This document shows positions 11,557-24,341 of a DNA stretch of 59,272 bases, in pieces (the stretch's first letter is position 1; each line of letters starts with the position of its first letter). The stretch comes from an uncultured SAR86 cluster bacterium. Lineage in GTDB: Bacteria; Pseudomonadota; Gammaproteobacteria; Magnimaribacterales; AG-339-G14. The stretch covers positions 1-59,272 of the forward strand of contig CASICS010000006.1 of NCBI GenBank assembly GCA_949373255.1. Direction: 5' to 3'. A program made the translations under genes and the position numbers. The notes below the pieces were generated by a model. The model ran no database searches. It worked only from the letters and a program-made list of their open reading frames with translations, and was not told the DNA's origin.

Positions 11557-12339
11557 TTGTTGATTACTTTAGTTGTTGCTAACCAAAAAGGAGGTGTGGG
11601 AAAGACCACAACCGCTCTAAATTTAGCTGCTTCGCTTTCAGCCGCATCCAGGAAAGTATTATTATTAGACTTAGATTCGCAAGGAAACTCTACTACCGGG
11701 ATTGGGAAAGAAAAGAGGGAAGAAGGCAACTCTCTAATAGATGTTTTGGTAAAAGAGGATGCTCTATTAAGTGTAGTAATCGAAGAAACCGGATATAAAT
11801 TCGATCTAATTCCAGCTAGTTCTGATTTAATCTCAGCAGAAATAGAACTAAGCTCACTTACAAATCCCACGGCAATCTTGAGGAGCAAACTTCAACAGGT
11901 CGCCAACGAATATGACTATATAGTAATTGATTGTCCACCATCTCTAGGTATGCTTTCAGTCAGTGCATTAAGAGCAGCTTCTAAAGTTTTAATCCCTCTG
12001 CAATGTGAATATTATTCACTAGAAGGGTTAGCCGCAATGAACAAAACAATTAAAGAAATAAACGAAGCAACTGGAGAGAACATAGAGATTGCTGGAATTC
12101 TTAGAACAATGTATGACTCGAGGATTAGATTATCAAGAGAGGTTTCCAAGGAACTTGAAGAGCACTTTTCAGAAAAGCTATGCGACACCGTTATTCCACG
12201 AAACGTAAAATTAGCAGAGGCACCCAGTTTTGGAATGCCTGCTTTGTACTACGAACCAGACGCAAAGGGAACTCTAGCGTACTTAGCGCTAGCTGGTGAA
12301 ATCATCAACAAGTTTGAAAATAAGCAGGCGGCAATTTAA
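11557..12339 (+). CDS. parA: Chromosome partitioning ATPase ParA
   Basis: VVANQKGGVGKTTTALNLAASL deviant Walker A; YIVIDCPPSLGMLSVSAL. Confidence 0.96.
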   Translation: MLITLVVANQKGGVGKTTTALNLAASLSAASRKVLLLDLDSQGNSTTGIGKEKREEGNSLIDVLVKEDALLSVVIEETGYKFDLIPASSDLISAEIELSSLTNPTAILRSKLQQVANEYDYIVIDCPPSLGMLSVSALRAASKVLIPLQCEYYSLEGLAAMNKTIKEINEATGENIEIAGILRTMYDSRIRLSREVSKELEEHFSEKLCDTVIPRNVKLAEAPSFGMPALYYEPDAKGTLAYLALAGEIINKFENKQAAI

Positions 12340-13197
12340 ATGGTAGATGAAACAAATAAGACTCTAAAAAGAGGTTTGGGCGCTTTGTTGGGCAATGAAG
12401 AAAAATCTGCGCTTAAGAATAACGATACGCTGGTAAAAATTGAAAAAATAAGCCCCAGTAGGTTTCAAGCCAGAACAGACATAACTAAAGAAAGCCTAGA
12501 GGAGCTTAAAGACTCTATAAGGTCTCAAGGTGTCATACAGCCTTTGATTGTTAGAAAATCACCTACAGGAGATTATGAGCTGGTGGCGGGCGAGAGAAGG
12601 CTTAGAGCTTCAAAAATGGCAGGTCTTTCTGAAGTGCCAGTTGTGATTAAGAATCTAAGCGACGAAGAGATAATAAAAATGGGTTTGATAGAAAACCTAC
12701 AAAGAGAAGATCTAAATCCATTAGATGAAGCAAGAGGTATTCAAAGATTACAAAAAGAATTCAATTTAACCCAAGAAGATCTGGGCATATCTTTGGGTAA
12801 ATCTCGTACAGCAGTTACTAACTCATTAAGGCTGCTTCAACTATCAAGAAAAGTACAAAAATTTTTAGAAGCGGGAACTTTGAGCATGGGCCAATCTAGA
12901 CCATTATTGGGTTTGCCAGAAGGCGTTCAAGAAGCTTATGCAAATAAAATAGTAAAAAATGGACTTTCTGCCCGGCAAGCAGAAACTCTAGTAAAGCAAT
13001 ATCATGCTGAAAAGAACCCAAAAATTAAACCGGCTAGAGATGCAAACCTTTTATCGTTGGAAACCGAGTTGAGCGACCTAATAGGCTCTAAAGTGTCTAT
13101 AAACCATCAAAAGAAAGGTTCTGGGAAGATTACTTTTACCTACAGAAACTTAGATCAGCTTCATTCTATTATTAAGCCACACAGAAAAAAGGAATAA
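12340..13197 (+). CDS. parB: Chromosome partitioning protein ParB
   Basis: LKRGLGALLG N-terminus, RFQARTDI, LVAGERRLRASKMAGL, GLIENLQREDLNPLDEA; directly after parA. Confidence 0.96.
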   Translation: MVDETNKTLKRGLGALLGNEEKSALKNNDTLVKIEKISPSRFQARTDITKESLEELKDSIRSQGVIQPLIVRKSPTGDYELVAGERRLRASKMAGLSEVPVVIKNLSDEEIIKMGLIENLQREDLNPLDEARGIQRLQKEFNLTQEDLGISLGKSRTAVTNSLRLLQLSRKVQKFLEAGTLSMGQSRPLLGLPEGVQEAYANKIVKNGLSARQAETLVKQYHAEKNPKIKPARDANLLSLETELSDLIGSKVSINHQKKGSGKITFTYRNLDQLHSIIKPHRKKE

Positions 13198-13268
13198 GCT
13201 AAAAAAAAATGAGTTAGTTCTTGAATAGAACTAGCAGACCTAACTATAATGCTTTTCTCAAAAAAATT

Positions 13269-14153
13269 ATGGCCGAAAATAATCACACAGAATCGTTAAA
13301 TCACGCATCGGAGTTAACTTCGACTTCAGACTATATTAGTCATCATTTAACCAATCTTACTTACGGCTGGTGCGAGAAATCCCAATCTTGGGGGTTTGCA
13401 AACCACCAACAAAGCTTATTCGAAGAAACACCATGTAAAGTCTCTGAAATGGGATTTTGGACTCTACATGTTGATACAATAATAATGTCCTCATTGCTTG
13501 GGACAATTTTCTTCGGTTTTTTTGGTTTGGTTTTAATGGGTGCAAAAAAAGGTGTGCCAGGAAAAGTGCAAAATTTTGCAGAATTTGTTTTTGAATTTAT
13601 AAGCAACGCTGTAAAAACTAACTTTCACGGAACTTCAAAAATTTTAGGCCCTTTAGCTTTTACATCTTGCGTTTGGATACTATCTTGGAACCTGATGGAT
13701 CTGCTGCCAGTAGAGTTAACAAATTTTGTCGGTAATGCAGGCGTCGGAGTAGATTACTTTAAATTACTACCAACCGCTGATGTAAACGGACCGCTAGCAC
13801 TAGCACTAGTTGTGATGTTCTTCGTTACTTATTACACGATAGCTACCCATGGCATAGGCGGCTTTTTAAAAGAATTTATAAACCCAATAGAATTGGTAGG
13901 TTACTTTTCAAAGCACATTGCTTTGGCGTTGAGACTCTATGGAAATTTATTTGCAGGAGAAATGATATTTATCCTAATTGGGATAATGTTTGGACAATTT
14001 TTTATGTCCTTTGGACAAACTCTTTGGTTTATCCCAGGACTAATGATGAATTTGGTGTGGGCTCTTTTCCACATACTTATAATTGCTTTGCAGGCATATA
14101 TCTTTATGATGCTGACCATCGCTTACATTAACTTGGCTTGTGCAAAACACTAG
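13269..14153 (+). CDS. atpB: F0F1 ATP synthase subunit a (ORF opens at 13221; ATG at 13269 more likely)
   Basis: ALRLYGNLFAGEMIFILIG and ALQAYIFMMLTIAYINLA motifs; followed by atpE. Confidence 0.95.
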   Translation: MAENNHTESLNHASELTSTSDYISHHLTNLTYGWCEKSQSWGFANHQQSLFEETPCKVSEMGFWTLHVDTIIMSSLLGTIFFGFFGLVLMGAKKGVPGKVQNFAEFVFEFISNAVKTNFHGTSKILGPLAFTSCVWILSWNLMDLLPVELTNFVGNAGVGVDYFKLLPTADVNGPLALALVVMFFVTYYTIATHGIGGFLKEFINPIELVGYFSKHIALALRLYGNLFAGEMIFILIGIMFGQFFMSFGQTLWFIPGLMMNLVWALFHILIIALQAYIFMMLTIAYINLACAKH

Positions 14154-14163
14154 CCACTACTAG

Positions 14164-14397
<234 letters not shown>

Positions 14398-14410
14398 AAC
14401 AGATAATTAA

Positions 14411-14881
14411 ATGAACGTTAATGCTACTTTTTTTGCAGAGCTTATAGCTTTCTGCATCTTTATATTCATAACCTATAGATATCTTTGGCCTAATTTTTCT
14501 TCAATTTTAGATGCTAGACGAGACGAAATCGCTGAAGGTTTGGAGGCTGCCAGTCAGTCCCAAAGAAAACTAGAAGATGCTAATGAAGAATCTAGGAAGT
14601 TAGTCGAAGACGCTAAATCGGAAGCTTCAAATCTTATTAACCTAGCTGGCAATAGAGGCGATCAAATAGTTGATGAAGCTAAAAATCAAGCCGTAGAAGA
14701 ACAGAAAAAAATAAAAGCTAGCGCAGAAGCAGACATAGAGCAAAACATTACAAAAGCGAAAGAAGGTCTAAAACAAGAAGTTGCTGCTTTAGTGATTTCT
14801 GGTGCTGAAAAAATTCTCAACAAAGAAGTCGATGAAAAGTCCAATAAAGATATAGTCGACGCTTTAATTAAAGAGTTATAA
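14411..14881 (+). CDS. atpF: F0F1 ATP synthase subunit b
   Basis: MNVNATFFAELIAFCIFIFITYRYLWPNFSSILDARRDEIAEGLEAA. Confidence 0.95.
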   Translation: MNVNATFFAELIAFCIFIFITYRYLWPNFSSILDARRDEIAEGLEAASQSQRKLEDANEESRKLVEDAKSEASNLINLAGNRGDQIVDEAKNQAVEEQKKIKASAEADIEQNITKAKEGLKQEVAALVISGAEKILNKEVDEKSNKDIVDALIKEL

Positions 14882-14883
14882 GT

Positions 14884-15420
14884 ATGTCTGAACTTTTAAC
14901 TCAATCACGACCATATGCTGAAGCTATTTTCGAAATAGCTAAAGACGAAAAGTCGCTCGATGTCTGGGTTGATGATTTATCCAAGGTTGTTACTGCAATG
15001 CAAGAAGAGTCGGTAAGAACTTTAATAAATTCTCCAGATCTTTCGCAGAGAAACAAAGCTGAAATTTTCGTTTCATTATTTGCAGATGAAATTTCAAAGA
15101 AGGTATCGAATTTTGTTTTGGTAATAGGTCAAGCAAATAGATTAAGACTATTAGAGAAAGTTTTAGAGAACTTTAAAAATCTAGTCGCCTTAGAAAAAAA
15201 CCAAAAAAATGTAACGGTCGCTTCTTCTTTCTCTCTCGACCAAGACCAAATAGAAAGAATTAAAGCAGCTTTACAAAAGAGAACAGGTTCTGAAATAAAC
15301 GTCTCTGCAGAGATAGATAAATCTTTGATTGGCGGAATCAAAATTTCATATGAAGATCAAGTAATTGACTTGTCTTTAAAAAATAAACTAGAAGCCTTAA
15401 AGGCTCAACTTAGAAACTAA
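14884..15420 (+). CDS. atpH: F0F1 ATP synthase subunit delta
   Basis: [14 protein letters not shown]-terminus, [33 protein letters not shown]-terminus; operon position. Confidence 0.95.
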   Translation: MSELLTQSRPYAEAIFEIAKDEKSLDVWVDDLSKVVTAMQEESVRTLINSPDLSQRNKAEIFVSLFADEISKKVSNFVLVIGQANRLRLLEKVLENFKNLVALEKNQKNVTVASSFSLDQDQIERIKAALQKRTGSEINVSAEIDKSLIGGIKISYEDQVIDLSLKNKLEALKAQLRN

Positions 15421-15430
15421 TAGGTGTGAT

Positions 15431-16975
15431 ATGGATAATTTAAATCCTTCGGAAATAAGCAAAATTATAAAAGATAGAATTAATAATTTAGATATTTCTT
15501 CAGATGAATCTAATGAAGGAACAATCGTGTTCTTATCGGATGGTATAGCAAGAGTGCATGGCTTAAGCGAAGCAATGTATGGTGAATTGATTGAGTTTGA
15601 GGGTGGAATTTTCGGAATGGCTCTTAATCTAGAAAGAGATTCGGTGGGAGTTGTAATCTTTGGAGACTATAAAAAATTGGCGGAAGGTGGCACAGCAAAA
15701 TGTACTGGAAAAATCCTAGAAGTACCGGTTGGACCTGAGCTTGTCGGAAGAGTGGTTGATGGGTTAGGAAATCCAATTGATGGCAAGGGCCCAATTGAAA
15801 CAAAATTAACAGCGCCTGTTGAAAAAGTCGCTCCTGGAGTAATGACAAGGCAACCAGTTGATGAGCCTGTTCAAATAGGTTTAAAAGCAATAGACAGCAT
15901 GGTTCCTATTGGACGAGGGCAAAGAGAATTAATTATTGGGGATAGACAAACAGGTAAAACAGCTATCGCATTAGATGCCATCATTAATCAAAAAGGGACT
16001 GGCGTAACTTGTGTATATGTTGCAGTAGGCCAAAAACAATCTTCTATAGCAGCGGTAGTGAGAAAGTTAGAAGAATTTGGAGCTATGGAGCATACGATTG
16101 TAGTGGCAGCAGGAGCTGCAGATCCAGCTCCCATGTTGTTTCTTGCTCCTTACGCAGGATGCACAATGGGAGAGTACTTTAGAGACAAAGGAGAAGACGC
16201 TTTAATCATTTATGATGATTTATCAAAACAAGCTGTAGCCTACCGTCAAATTTCTCTTTTACTTAGAAGACCCCCAGGAAGAGAGGCTTATCCCGGTGAT
16301 ATTTTTTATCTTCACTCAAGACTTTTGGAAAGAGCTTGTCGAGTTAATAAAGAATATGTCTCTGAAGCAACTAACGGAAAAGTAACAGATCAAACAGGCT
16401 CTTTAACAGCCCTACCAATAATTGAAACCCAAGCGGGAGATGTTTCTGCTTTTGTTCCAACTAACGTAATTTCAATTACAGACGGACAGATATTTTTAGA
16501 GACTTCTTATTTCAATAAAGGATTGTTGCCAGCAATGAACCCAGGAATATCAGTATCTAGGGTAGGTGGAGCAGCTCAGACGCCACTAATCAAAAAATTA
16601 GGCGGTGGAGTGAGAATAGCTCTGGCTCAATTTAGAGAGCTTGAGGCTTTTGCACAATTCGCATCTGATCTTGATGATGCATCTAGGGCGCAGTTAGAAA
16701 TGGGTCAAAAGGTAACTGAATTAATGAAGCAAAAACAATATTCCCCAATGTCAGTATCACAAATGGGCTTGGTTCTATTTGCGGTTGATAAAGGTTATTT
16801 GAAAGATGTAGAAATTAATAAAATAGGAAGCTTCGAATCAGCGCTTCTTTCTTACATGGCTACAGAGCACAAAGACTTTATGGATACATTAGCTGAAACA
16901 GGTGAATATTCAGACGAAGTTCTTAAAACTTTTGCTGACGCATTAGATAAATTTAAATCAACTCAAAGCTGGTAG
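15431..16975 (+). CDS. atpA: F0F1 ATP synthase subunit alpha
   Basis: 514 aa; [33 protein letters not shown]. Confidence 0.98.
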   Translation: MDNLNPSEISKIIKDRINNLDISSDESNEGTIVFLSDGIARVHGLSEAMYGELIEFEGGIFGMALNLERDSVGVVIFGDYKKLAEGGTAKCTGKILEVPVGPELVGRVVDGLGNPIDGKGPIETKLTAPVEKVAPGVMTRQPVDEPVQIGLKAIDSMVPIGRGQRELIIGDRQTGKTAIALDAIINQKGTGVTCVYVAVGQKQSSIAAVVRKLEEFGAMEHTIVVAAGAADPAPMLFLAPYAGCTMGEYFRDKGEDALIIYDDLSKQAVAYRQISLLLRRPPGREAYPGDIFYLHSRLLERACRVNKEYVSEATNGKVTDQTGSLTALPIIETQAGDVSAFVPTNVISITDGQIFLETSYFNKGLLPAMNPGISVSRVGGAAQTPLIKKLGGGVRIALAQFRELEAFAQFASDLDDASRAQLEMGQKVTELMKQKQYSPMSVSQMGLVLFAVDKGYLKDVEINKIGSFESALLSYMATEHKDFMDTLAETGEYSDEVLKTFADALDKFKSTQSW

Positions 16976-16981
16976 TTATAG

Positions 16982-19235
<2,254 letters not shown>

Positions 19236-19239
19236 TTAT

Positions 19240-19653
19240 ATGGCCACTATTCAATGCAGCATTGTCAGCGCAGAAAAAGAAATATTTTCTGAAGCAGTCA
19301 CAATGGTCGTTGCCACCGGTTCGATGGGTGAGTTAGGAATTACTCCAGGACATTCACAACTTTTAACCGGAATAAAACCCGGTCCAGTGAAAGTTGTTAA
19401 AGAAAACGGCGAAGAAGAAATATTCTTTTTATCTGGCGGATTCATCGAAGTCCAACCAGATGTCGTAACTTTATTGTCTGATGTTGCGATAAGAGCAGAA
19501 GATATCGATGAAGAGCAAGCAGAAAAAGCTAGAGAGCAAGCGGAACAAATTAGAGATAATGCAGATTCAGATCTCGACTTCTCAAGAGCTAGAGCAGAAT
19601 TGGCAGAAGCTGCCGCTAGACTTCAAACCTTGCGCAAGTTACGCAAGAAATAG
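19240..19653 (+). CDS. atpC: F0F1 ATP synthase subunit epsilon
   Basis: IVSAEKEIFSEAV..GSMGELGITPGHSQLLTGIKPG. Confidence 0.96.
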   Translation: MATIQCSIVSAEKEIFSEAVTMVVATGSMGELGITPGHSQLLTGIKPGPVKVVKENGEEEIFFLSGGFIEVQPDVVTLLSDVAIRAEDIDEEQAEKAREQAEQIRDNADSDLDFSRARAELAEAAARLQTLRKLRKK

Positions 19654-19695
19654 TTTAATATCACACAATAGAGCTATTAAATTAGCTCAATTATT

Positions 19696-21042
19696 ATGAA
19701 TGTAGATATTATTATTTTAGCAGCTGGTAAAGGCACCAGAATGCAATCCCCACTTCCTAAGGTTTTACAGACACTCGGACATAAATCACTGCTTCAACAC
19801 TTGGTTGATACATGTGCTGATATTAAACAAAGCAAACTCCACATTATTGTTGGCGATCAAAAGGAATTAGTTAAAAAGGTAACGTCAGTACCAAAATCAA
19901 CCAATTGGGTAAATCAAAAAAAACAACTTGGAACTGGGCATGCGGTGAAGCAGGCTTTGAAACAGCTAAGACCGAATGCTTGTTGTTTAGTGCTTTACGC
20001 AGACGGCCCTTTAGTAACTGCAAACACTCTAAAAAAACTAATTAAGGCAGCTGGTAAAGACAATTTAAGCCTGCTTACATTTGAGCCCGTTAGTCCAAAA
20101 GGACTTGGAAGAATTATTCGGAATGACAAAAAACAAATCCAAAAAATTACAGAAGAAAAAGATGCCTCTTCTCAAGAGAAACTTATCAAAGAAGTTAATT
20201 CAGGAATATTAGCCACATCAAGTAAAAACTTTAAAACTTGGCTTCCTAAAATAAAAAATAAGAATGCTTCCAAAGAATACCAATTGACTGACATCATTGC
20301 TTTTGCAGTTAACGATCAAAAGAAAATAAATGCTATTAACTTAGGCAACACAAATGAACTGCTAGCTGCAAATGATGCTTTAGAGCTGCACAACTTAGAA
20401 AAAATATATCAAAAAAATATAGCTGAAAAATTTATTAAAAAAGGTGTCAAATTTGCTGATATTAATAGAGTTGATTTTCGAGGCGAAGTTGAGATCAAAG
20501 CTGGAACTTTCGTCGATAACAACGTAATTTTTGAGGGAACCGTTTTAATTGGTAAAGACTGCAAAATTGGATCAGGAAGCATCATTAAAAATGCTACTTT
20601 GAAAGACAATGTTGAAATAGAGCCTTTTACAATCATAGAAACTTCTAAAGTTGGAACCAACGCGAAGATAGGACCTTTTGCCCATGTTGGTCCAGGTACC
20701 ACCTTGGAAGATGAAGCAGAAATTGGTAATTTTGTGGAAGTAAAAAGGAGTGTTATCGGGAAAAAAACCAAAGCGAAGCACTTAGCCTATATTGGCGACG
20801 GCATGGTAAGCGATCAAGTAAATATTGGTGCTGGAACAATTTTTGTCAATTATGATGGAAAAAATAAAAACAAAACAATAGTTGGCACCAAGGCTTTTAT
20901 CGGCTCCAACTCTTCTTTAGTGGCTCCTTTAAAAATAGGCAAAAATAGCATGATCGGTGCTGGCTCAGTTGTTACTAGCGATGTTCCGGAAAATAAATTG
21001 GCTTTAGGCAGAAGCAGACAAAAAAATATTAAAAGAAAATAA
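19696..21042 (+). CDS. glmU: Bifunctional UDP-N-acetylglucosamine pyrophosphorylase / glucosamine-1-phosphate N-acetyltransferase
   Basis: ILAAGKGTRMQSPLPKVLQTLGHKSLLQH plus C-terminal hexapeptide repeats. Confidence 0.96.
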   Translation: MNVDIIILAAGKGTRMQSPLPKVLQTLGHKSLLQHLVDTCADIKQSKLHIIVGDQKELVKKVTSVPKSTNWVNQKKQLGTGHAVKQALKQLRPNACCLVLYADGPLVTANTLKKLIKAAGKDNLSLLTFEPVSPKGLGRIIRNDKKQIQKITEEKDASSQEKLIKEVNSGILATSSKNFKTWLPKIKNKNASKEYQLTDIIAFAVNDQKKINAINLGNTNELLAANDALELHNLEKIYQKNIAEKFIKKGVKFADINRVDFRGEVEIKAGTFVDNNVIFEGTVLIGKDCKIGSGSIIKNATLKDNVEIEPFTIIETSKVGTNAKIGPFAHVGPGTTLEDEAEIGNFVEVKRSVIGKKTKAKHLAYIGDGMVSDQVNIGAGTIFVNYDGKNKNKTIVGTKAFIGSNSSLVAPLKIGKNSMIGAGSVVTSDVPENKLALGRSRQKNIKRK

Positions 21043-22868
21043 TGTGTGGAATTATTGCGGCAGCAACCAATAGAAATGTAGGTAAGCTTTTGGTCCAAGG
21101 TCTTCATAAAATGGAGTATCGAGGATATGACTCAGCAGGTATTGCCTTACATCAAGAAACCTCAATAGCGCACCTAAGATCTTTAGGAAAAGTAAGGCGC
21201 CTAGAAGAGAAAATGATTGAAGAAAAGCCCAGGGGTAAAATTGGTATTGCTCATACCAGATGGGCAACTCATGGCGAGCCTTCTGAAGTAAATGCTCATC
21301 CGCATTCCTCTAAGGAGAGGGTTTATATCGTCCACAACGGTATCATTGAAAACTACATTGAGCTGAAAAAAGAATTAACTGAACTCGGATATGCTTTCAG
21401 TTCACAAACGGATTCAGAGCTAATTGCCCATTTACTGGATTATTTTTTAAATCAGAAAAACACCATGATTGACGCCATGCATTTGATTAAAGAAAAAATG
21501 CAGGGTGCTTATGCTATTGCTGCAATTGATCAAGAAGATAGCGATTCTTTTTATCTAGCTAGAAATAATTCACCGCTGTTATTAGGAGTAGGTTCAGAAG
21601 AATTTTTTGCCGCTTCAGATCCTTTGGCTATTTCAGACTTAACGGATAAATTTATTTTTCTAGAAGATGGTGATGTGGTTGAGGCCTCTAGTAAGGGTTA
21701 TAAAATTTATGATAAAAACAAAGAAGAGGTACAAAGAGAGTTAACGCACTTAAATATTTCTGCTCAAGCAACTTCTAAAGGTGAATACAGGCACTTCATG
21801 GAAAAAGAAATATTCGACCAACCTGCTGCTATCTTAAATACCATCGATGGCAGAATTGGCGGCGAAGACGTCTTGGAAAATATTTTTGGGGAAGGCTCAA
21901 ACGAATTATTGGCTCAAGTAAAAAGAATTCAGGTTGTTGCTTGCGGCACTAGTTTGCATGCAGGAAGAGTAGCAGCAAATTGGTTTTCTTCTATCTCTCA
22001 AGTTCCTACGCAAATAGATTACGCCAGTGAGTATCGATACAAAAACCCATACATTGATAAAAATACTTTGCTAGTGACGATTTCACAATCAGGCGAAACC
22101 GCCGATACTTTAAGCGCTTTAAGATACGCTAAGGATCAAAATTATTTGGGTTCACTTACTATCTGTAACGTACCAACTAGTTCAATCGCGCGCGAGTCTG
22201 ACTACGTTTTACTCACCAATGCTGGTCCAGAAATAGGCGTAGCCTCGACTAAGGCTTTCACCACCCAATTAACCGCTTTGATGCTATTGGCACTTTCCAT
22301 TGCTAAGGCGAAAGATATAAATCCAAAACTTAGAACCAGACTGGCTACAGCCCTTAGAGCTTTACCAGAAATAGTATCTCAGTCTTTAGAATTGAGAGAT
22401 CAACTGATAGAGATAGCACCAAGTATCGCCAATAAAGACAACGCACTTTTTCTAGGCAGAGGAATGTTTTACCCAATTGCTAAGGAGGGCGCTTTGAAAC
22501 TAAAAGAAATATCTTACATTCATGCGGAAGCCTATCCAGCTGGAGAATTGAAACACGGTCCTTTGGCTTTGATTGACGAAAACATGCCAGTGATTGCGCT
22601 AGCGCCGGAAAGTGACTTTGCTGAAAAATTAATTTCAAATTTAGAAGAAGTAAAAGCGAGGGGTGGAACCTTATATGTATTCGGTAACGCTGCAGGAGAT
22701 CTAAGTATTGATTCCGGGAAACTCATCAACATGCCGGAGTGTGATTTTTTGCTCACGCCAATTTTATACACCATACCTCTGCAAATCCTTTCTTACGAAG
22801 TTGCCTTGTTAAGAGGAACTGATATTGATCAACCTAGAAACCTGGCAAAGTCCGTTACTGTTGAGTAG
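21042..22868 (+). CDS. glmS: Glutamine-fructose-6-phosphate aminotransferase (isomerizing)
   Basis: MCGIIAAATNRNVGKLLVQGLHKMEYRGYDSAGIAL; C-terminal DIDQPRNLAKSVTVE. Confidence 0.98.
   Translation: MCGIIAAATNRNVGKLLVQGLHKMEYRGYDSAGIALHQETSIAHLRSLGKVRRLEEKMIEEKPRGKIGIAHTRWATHGEPSEVNAHPHSSKERVYIVHNGIIENYIELKKELTELGYAFSSQTDSELIAHLLDYFLNQKNTMIDAMHLIKEKMQGAYAIAAIDQEDSDSFYLARNNSPLLLGVGSEEFFAASDPLAISDLTDKFIFLEDGDVVEASSKGYKIYDKNKEEVQRELTHLNISAQATSKGEYRHFMEKEIFDQPAAILNTIDGRIGGEDVLENIFGEGSNELLAQVKRIQVVACGTSLHAGRVAANWFSSISQVPTQIDYASEYRYKNPYIDKNTLLVTISQSGETADTLSALRYAKDQNYLGSLTICNVPTSSIARESDYVLLTNAGPEIGVASTKAFTTQLTALMLLALSIAKAKDINPKLRTRLATALRALPEIVSQSLELRDQLIEIAPSIANKDNALFLGRGMFYPIAKEGALKLKEISYIHAEAYPAGELKHGPLALIDENMPVIALAPESDFAEKLISNLEEVKARGGTLYVFGNAAGDLSIDSGKLINMPECDFLLTPILYTIPLQILSYEVALLRGTDIDQPRNLAKSVTVE
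22831..22868. other. attTn7-type sequence at the glmS 3' end
   Basis: AACCTGGCAAAGTCCGTTACTGTTGAGTAG closely matches the conserved glmS 3' end that TnsD recognises. Confidence 0.5.
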
Positions 22869-23023
22869 TCTTGAAGTGTGATTTCTTAGTATGAGAAACC
22901 CCAAATGAGTATCGTCATTCTAATAGCTAACTAGTTCAGAAGGAATAAAGAATAAATATTAAAGATATTAAGAAGCAAAAAGAGTGGATACTTCTTATTT
23001 ATAAACGGGATATCATTACCGTA

Positions 23024-24313
23024 ATGAAAATCTATTCACTTTTATTGATCTTTTTTTTTAGTATGTTTGGATCATCTGCGATTACTGAAGCAACGATTCA
23101 CTCTGAGAAAATTATTCTTGGCTCCGGTTGTTTTTGGGGTGCTGAGAAAGGCTATGAATCTTTGCCCGGAGTGATAGATGCAGTATCCGGATATGCTGAT
23201 GGCGAAGGGGTGCGACCAACCTACAGAGAGATCACAAAACTAAAAAATAGATTCAACCCAAACAATCATGCCGAAGTGGTAGAAGTTACTTATAACAAAA
23301 ATATTATTTCTACAGAGGATATCCTCATTCATTACCTAGAATCACATGACCCAACTCAAGTGAATAGACAGGGCAACGATATCGGAACTCAATACAGATC
23401 CATAATTCTATTTTCAAACGAAGAGCAAAGATTGATGATTTTGAACACGATTTCTATCTATCAGGCGCTGCTTACAGATGCTGGATACGGCAAGATAGCA
23501 ACTGAAGTAAAGCCAATCCAAGAGTTTTATAAAGCCGAAAATTACCATCAAGACTATATCAAAAAGAATCCAAATGGCTATTGTCCAGATCACTCCACAG
23601 GGGTGACTTTTAGCAAGGATAAAAAAGGCACTTCAGGTCTTAAGCCTCCATTTGCCGAAGCAACTTTTGACAATAGCTCTTTATTAAAAGGAAAACATAT
23701 TTTAGTAATGGTTTCAGATGGGTATTGTCCATATTGTGAAAAATTTGAAAAAGAAATTGCCAGCCAATACACAGGAACGATTCCTCTTGTCAACAGAACA
23801 GCTAGCCAGCTCAATGACTTAATAATCAAGACACCAAAATGGGCCACACCAACAATTCTCTTTATTGAAGACGGCACAGAGGTATTTGGTAATCAAGGCT
23901 ACATGACGCCCAAAGAGTTCTATAAGGCTCTTGGCAAATTCAAATTGGGTAATACAGAAGCATATAAGGTAGCTTTTGCAGATGGAACTGACGCAAGGTT
24001 TTGCAAGGAATACGAAATCTTTAAAAATACTCCTGATGGAGTTTTTGTAGATAAACTTAGTGGAGCGGCATTGTTCGATACAAAAGATCGATTTAATTCT
24101 TCCACAGGTTGGTTATCATTCACAAAATCAGTAGACGATTCTGTTTATACCAAACCTGATAATAGCTATGGGATGAGAAGAACAGAAATAAGATCCGTTA
24201 CTTCTGATATTCATCTAGGTCATGTATTTTCTGATGGGCCCAATGGGATGCCAAGGTACTGTATAAATGCCACGGTGTTAGAATTTATCAAACGAGCAGA
24301 TATTAAAATCTAG
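23024..24313 (+). CDS. Exported trifunctional MsrA - thioredoxin-like - MsrB fusion (peptide methionine sulfoxide reductase)
   Basis: N-terminal hydrophobic signal; MsrA GSGCFWGAEKGYESLPGVIDAVSGYADG; central CPYC domain DGYCPYCEKFEKEIA; MsrB TEAYKVAF...STGWLSF...HLGHVFSDGPNGMPRYCINATVLEF. Confidence 0.9.
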   Translation: MKIYSLLLIFFFSMFGSSAITEATIHSEKIILGSGCFWGAEKGYESLPGVIDAVSGYADGEGVRPTYREITKLKNRFNPNNHAEVVEVTYNKNIISTEDILIHYLESHDPTQVNRQGNDIGTQYRSIILFSNEEQRLMILNTISIYQALLTDAGYGKIATEVKPIQEFYKAENYHQDYIKKNPNGYCPDHSTGVTFSKDKKGTSGLKPPFAEATFDNSSLLKGKHILVMVSDGYCPYCEKFEKEIASQYTGTIPLVNRTASQLNDLIIKTPKWATPTILFIEDGTEVFGNQGYMTPKEFYKALGKFKLGNTEAYKVAFADGTDARFCKEYEIFKNTPDGVFVDKLSGAALFDTKDRFNSSTGWLSFTKSVDDSVYTKPDNSYGMRRTEIRSVTSDIHLGHVFSDGPNGMPRYCINATVLEFIKRADIKI

Positions 24314-24341
24314 TAATGTCCGTTAAAGTGGATGAAGACGA

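Noticed and set aside
20850-21042. glmS ribozyme/riboswitch
   Set aside because: glmU and glmS overlap by one base, leaving no leader; the glmS ribozyme is typical of Firmicutes.
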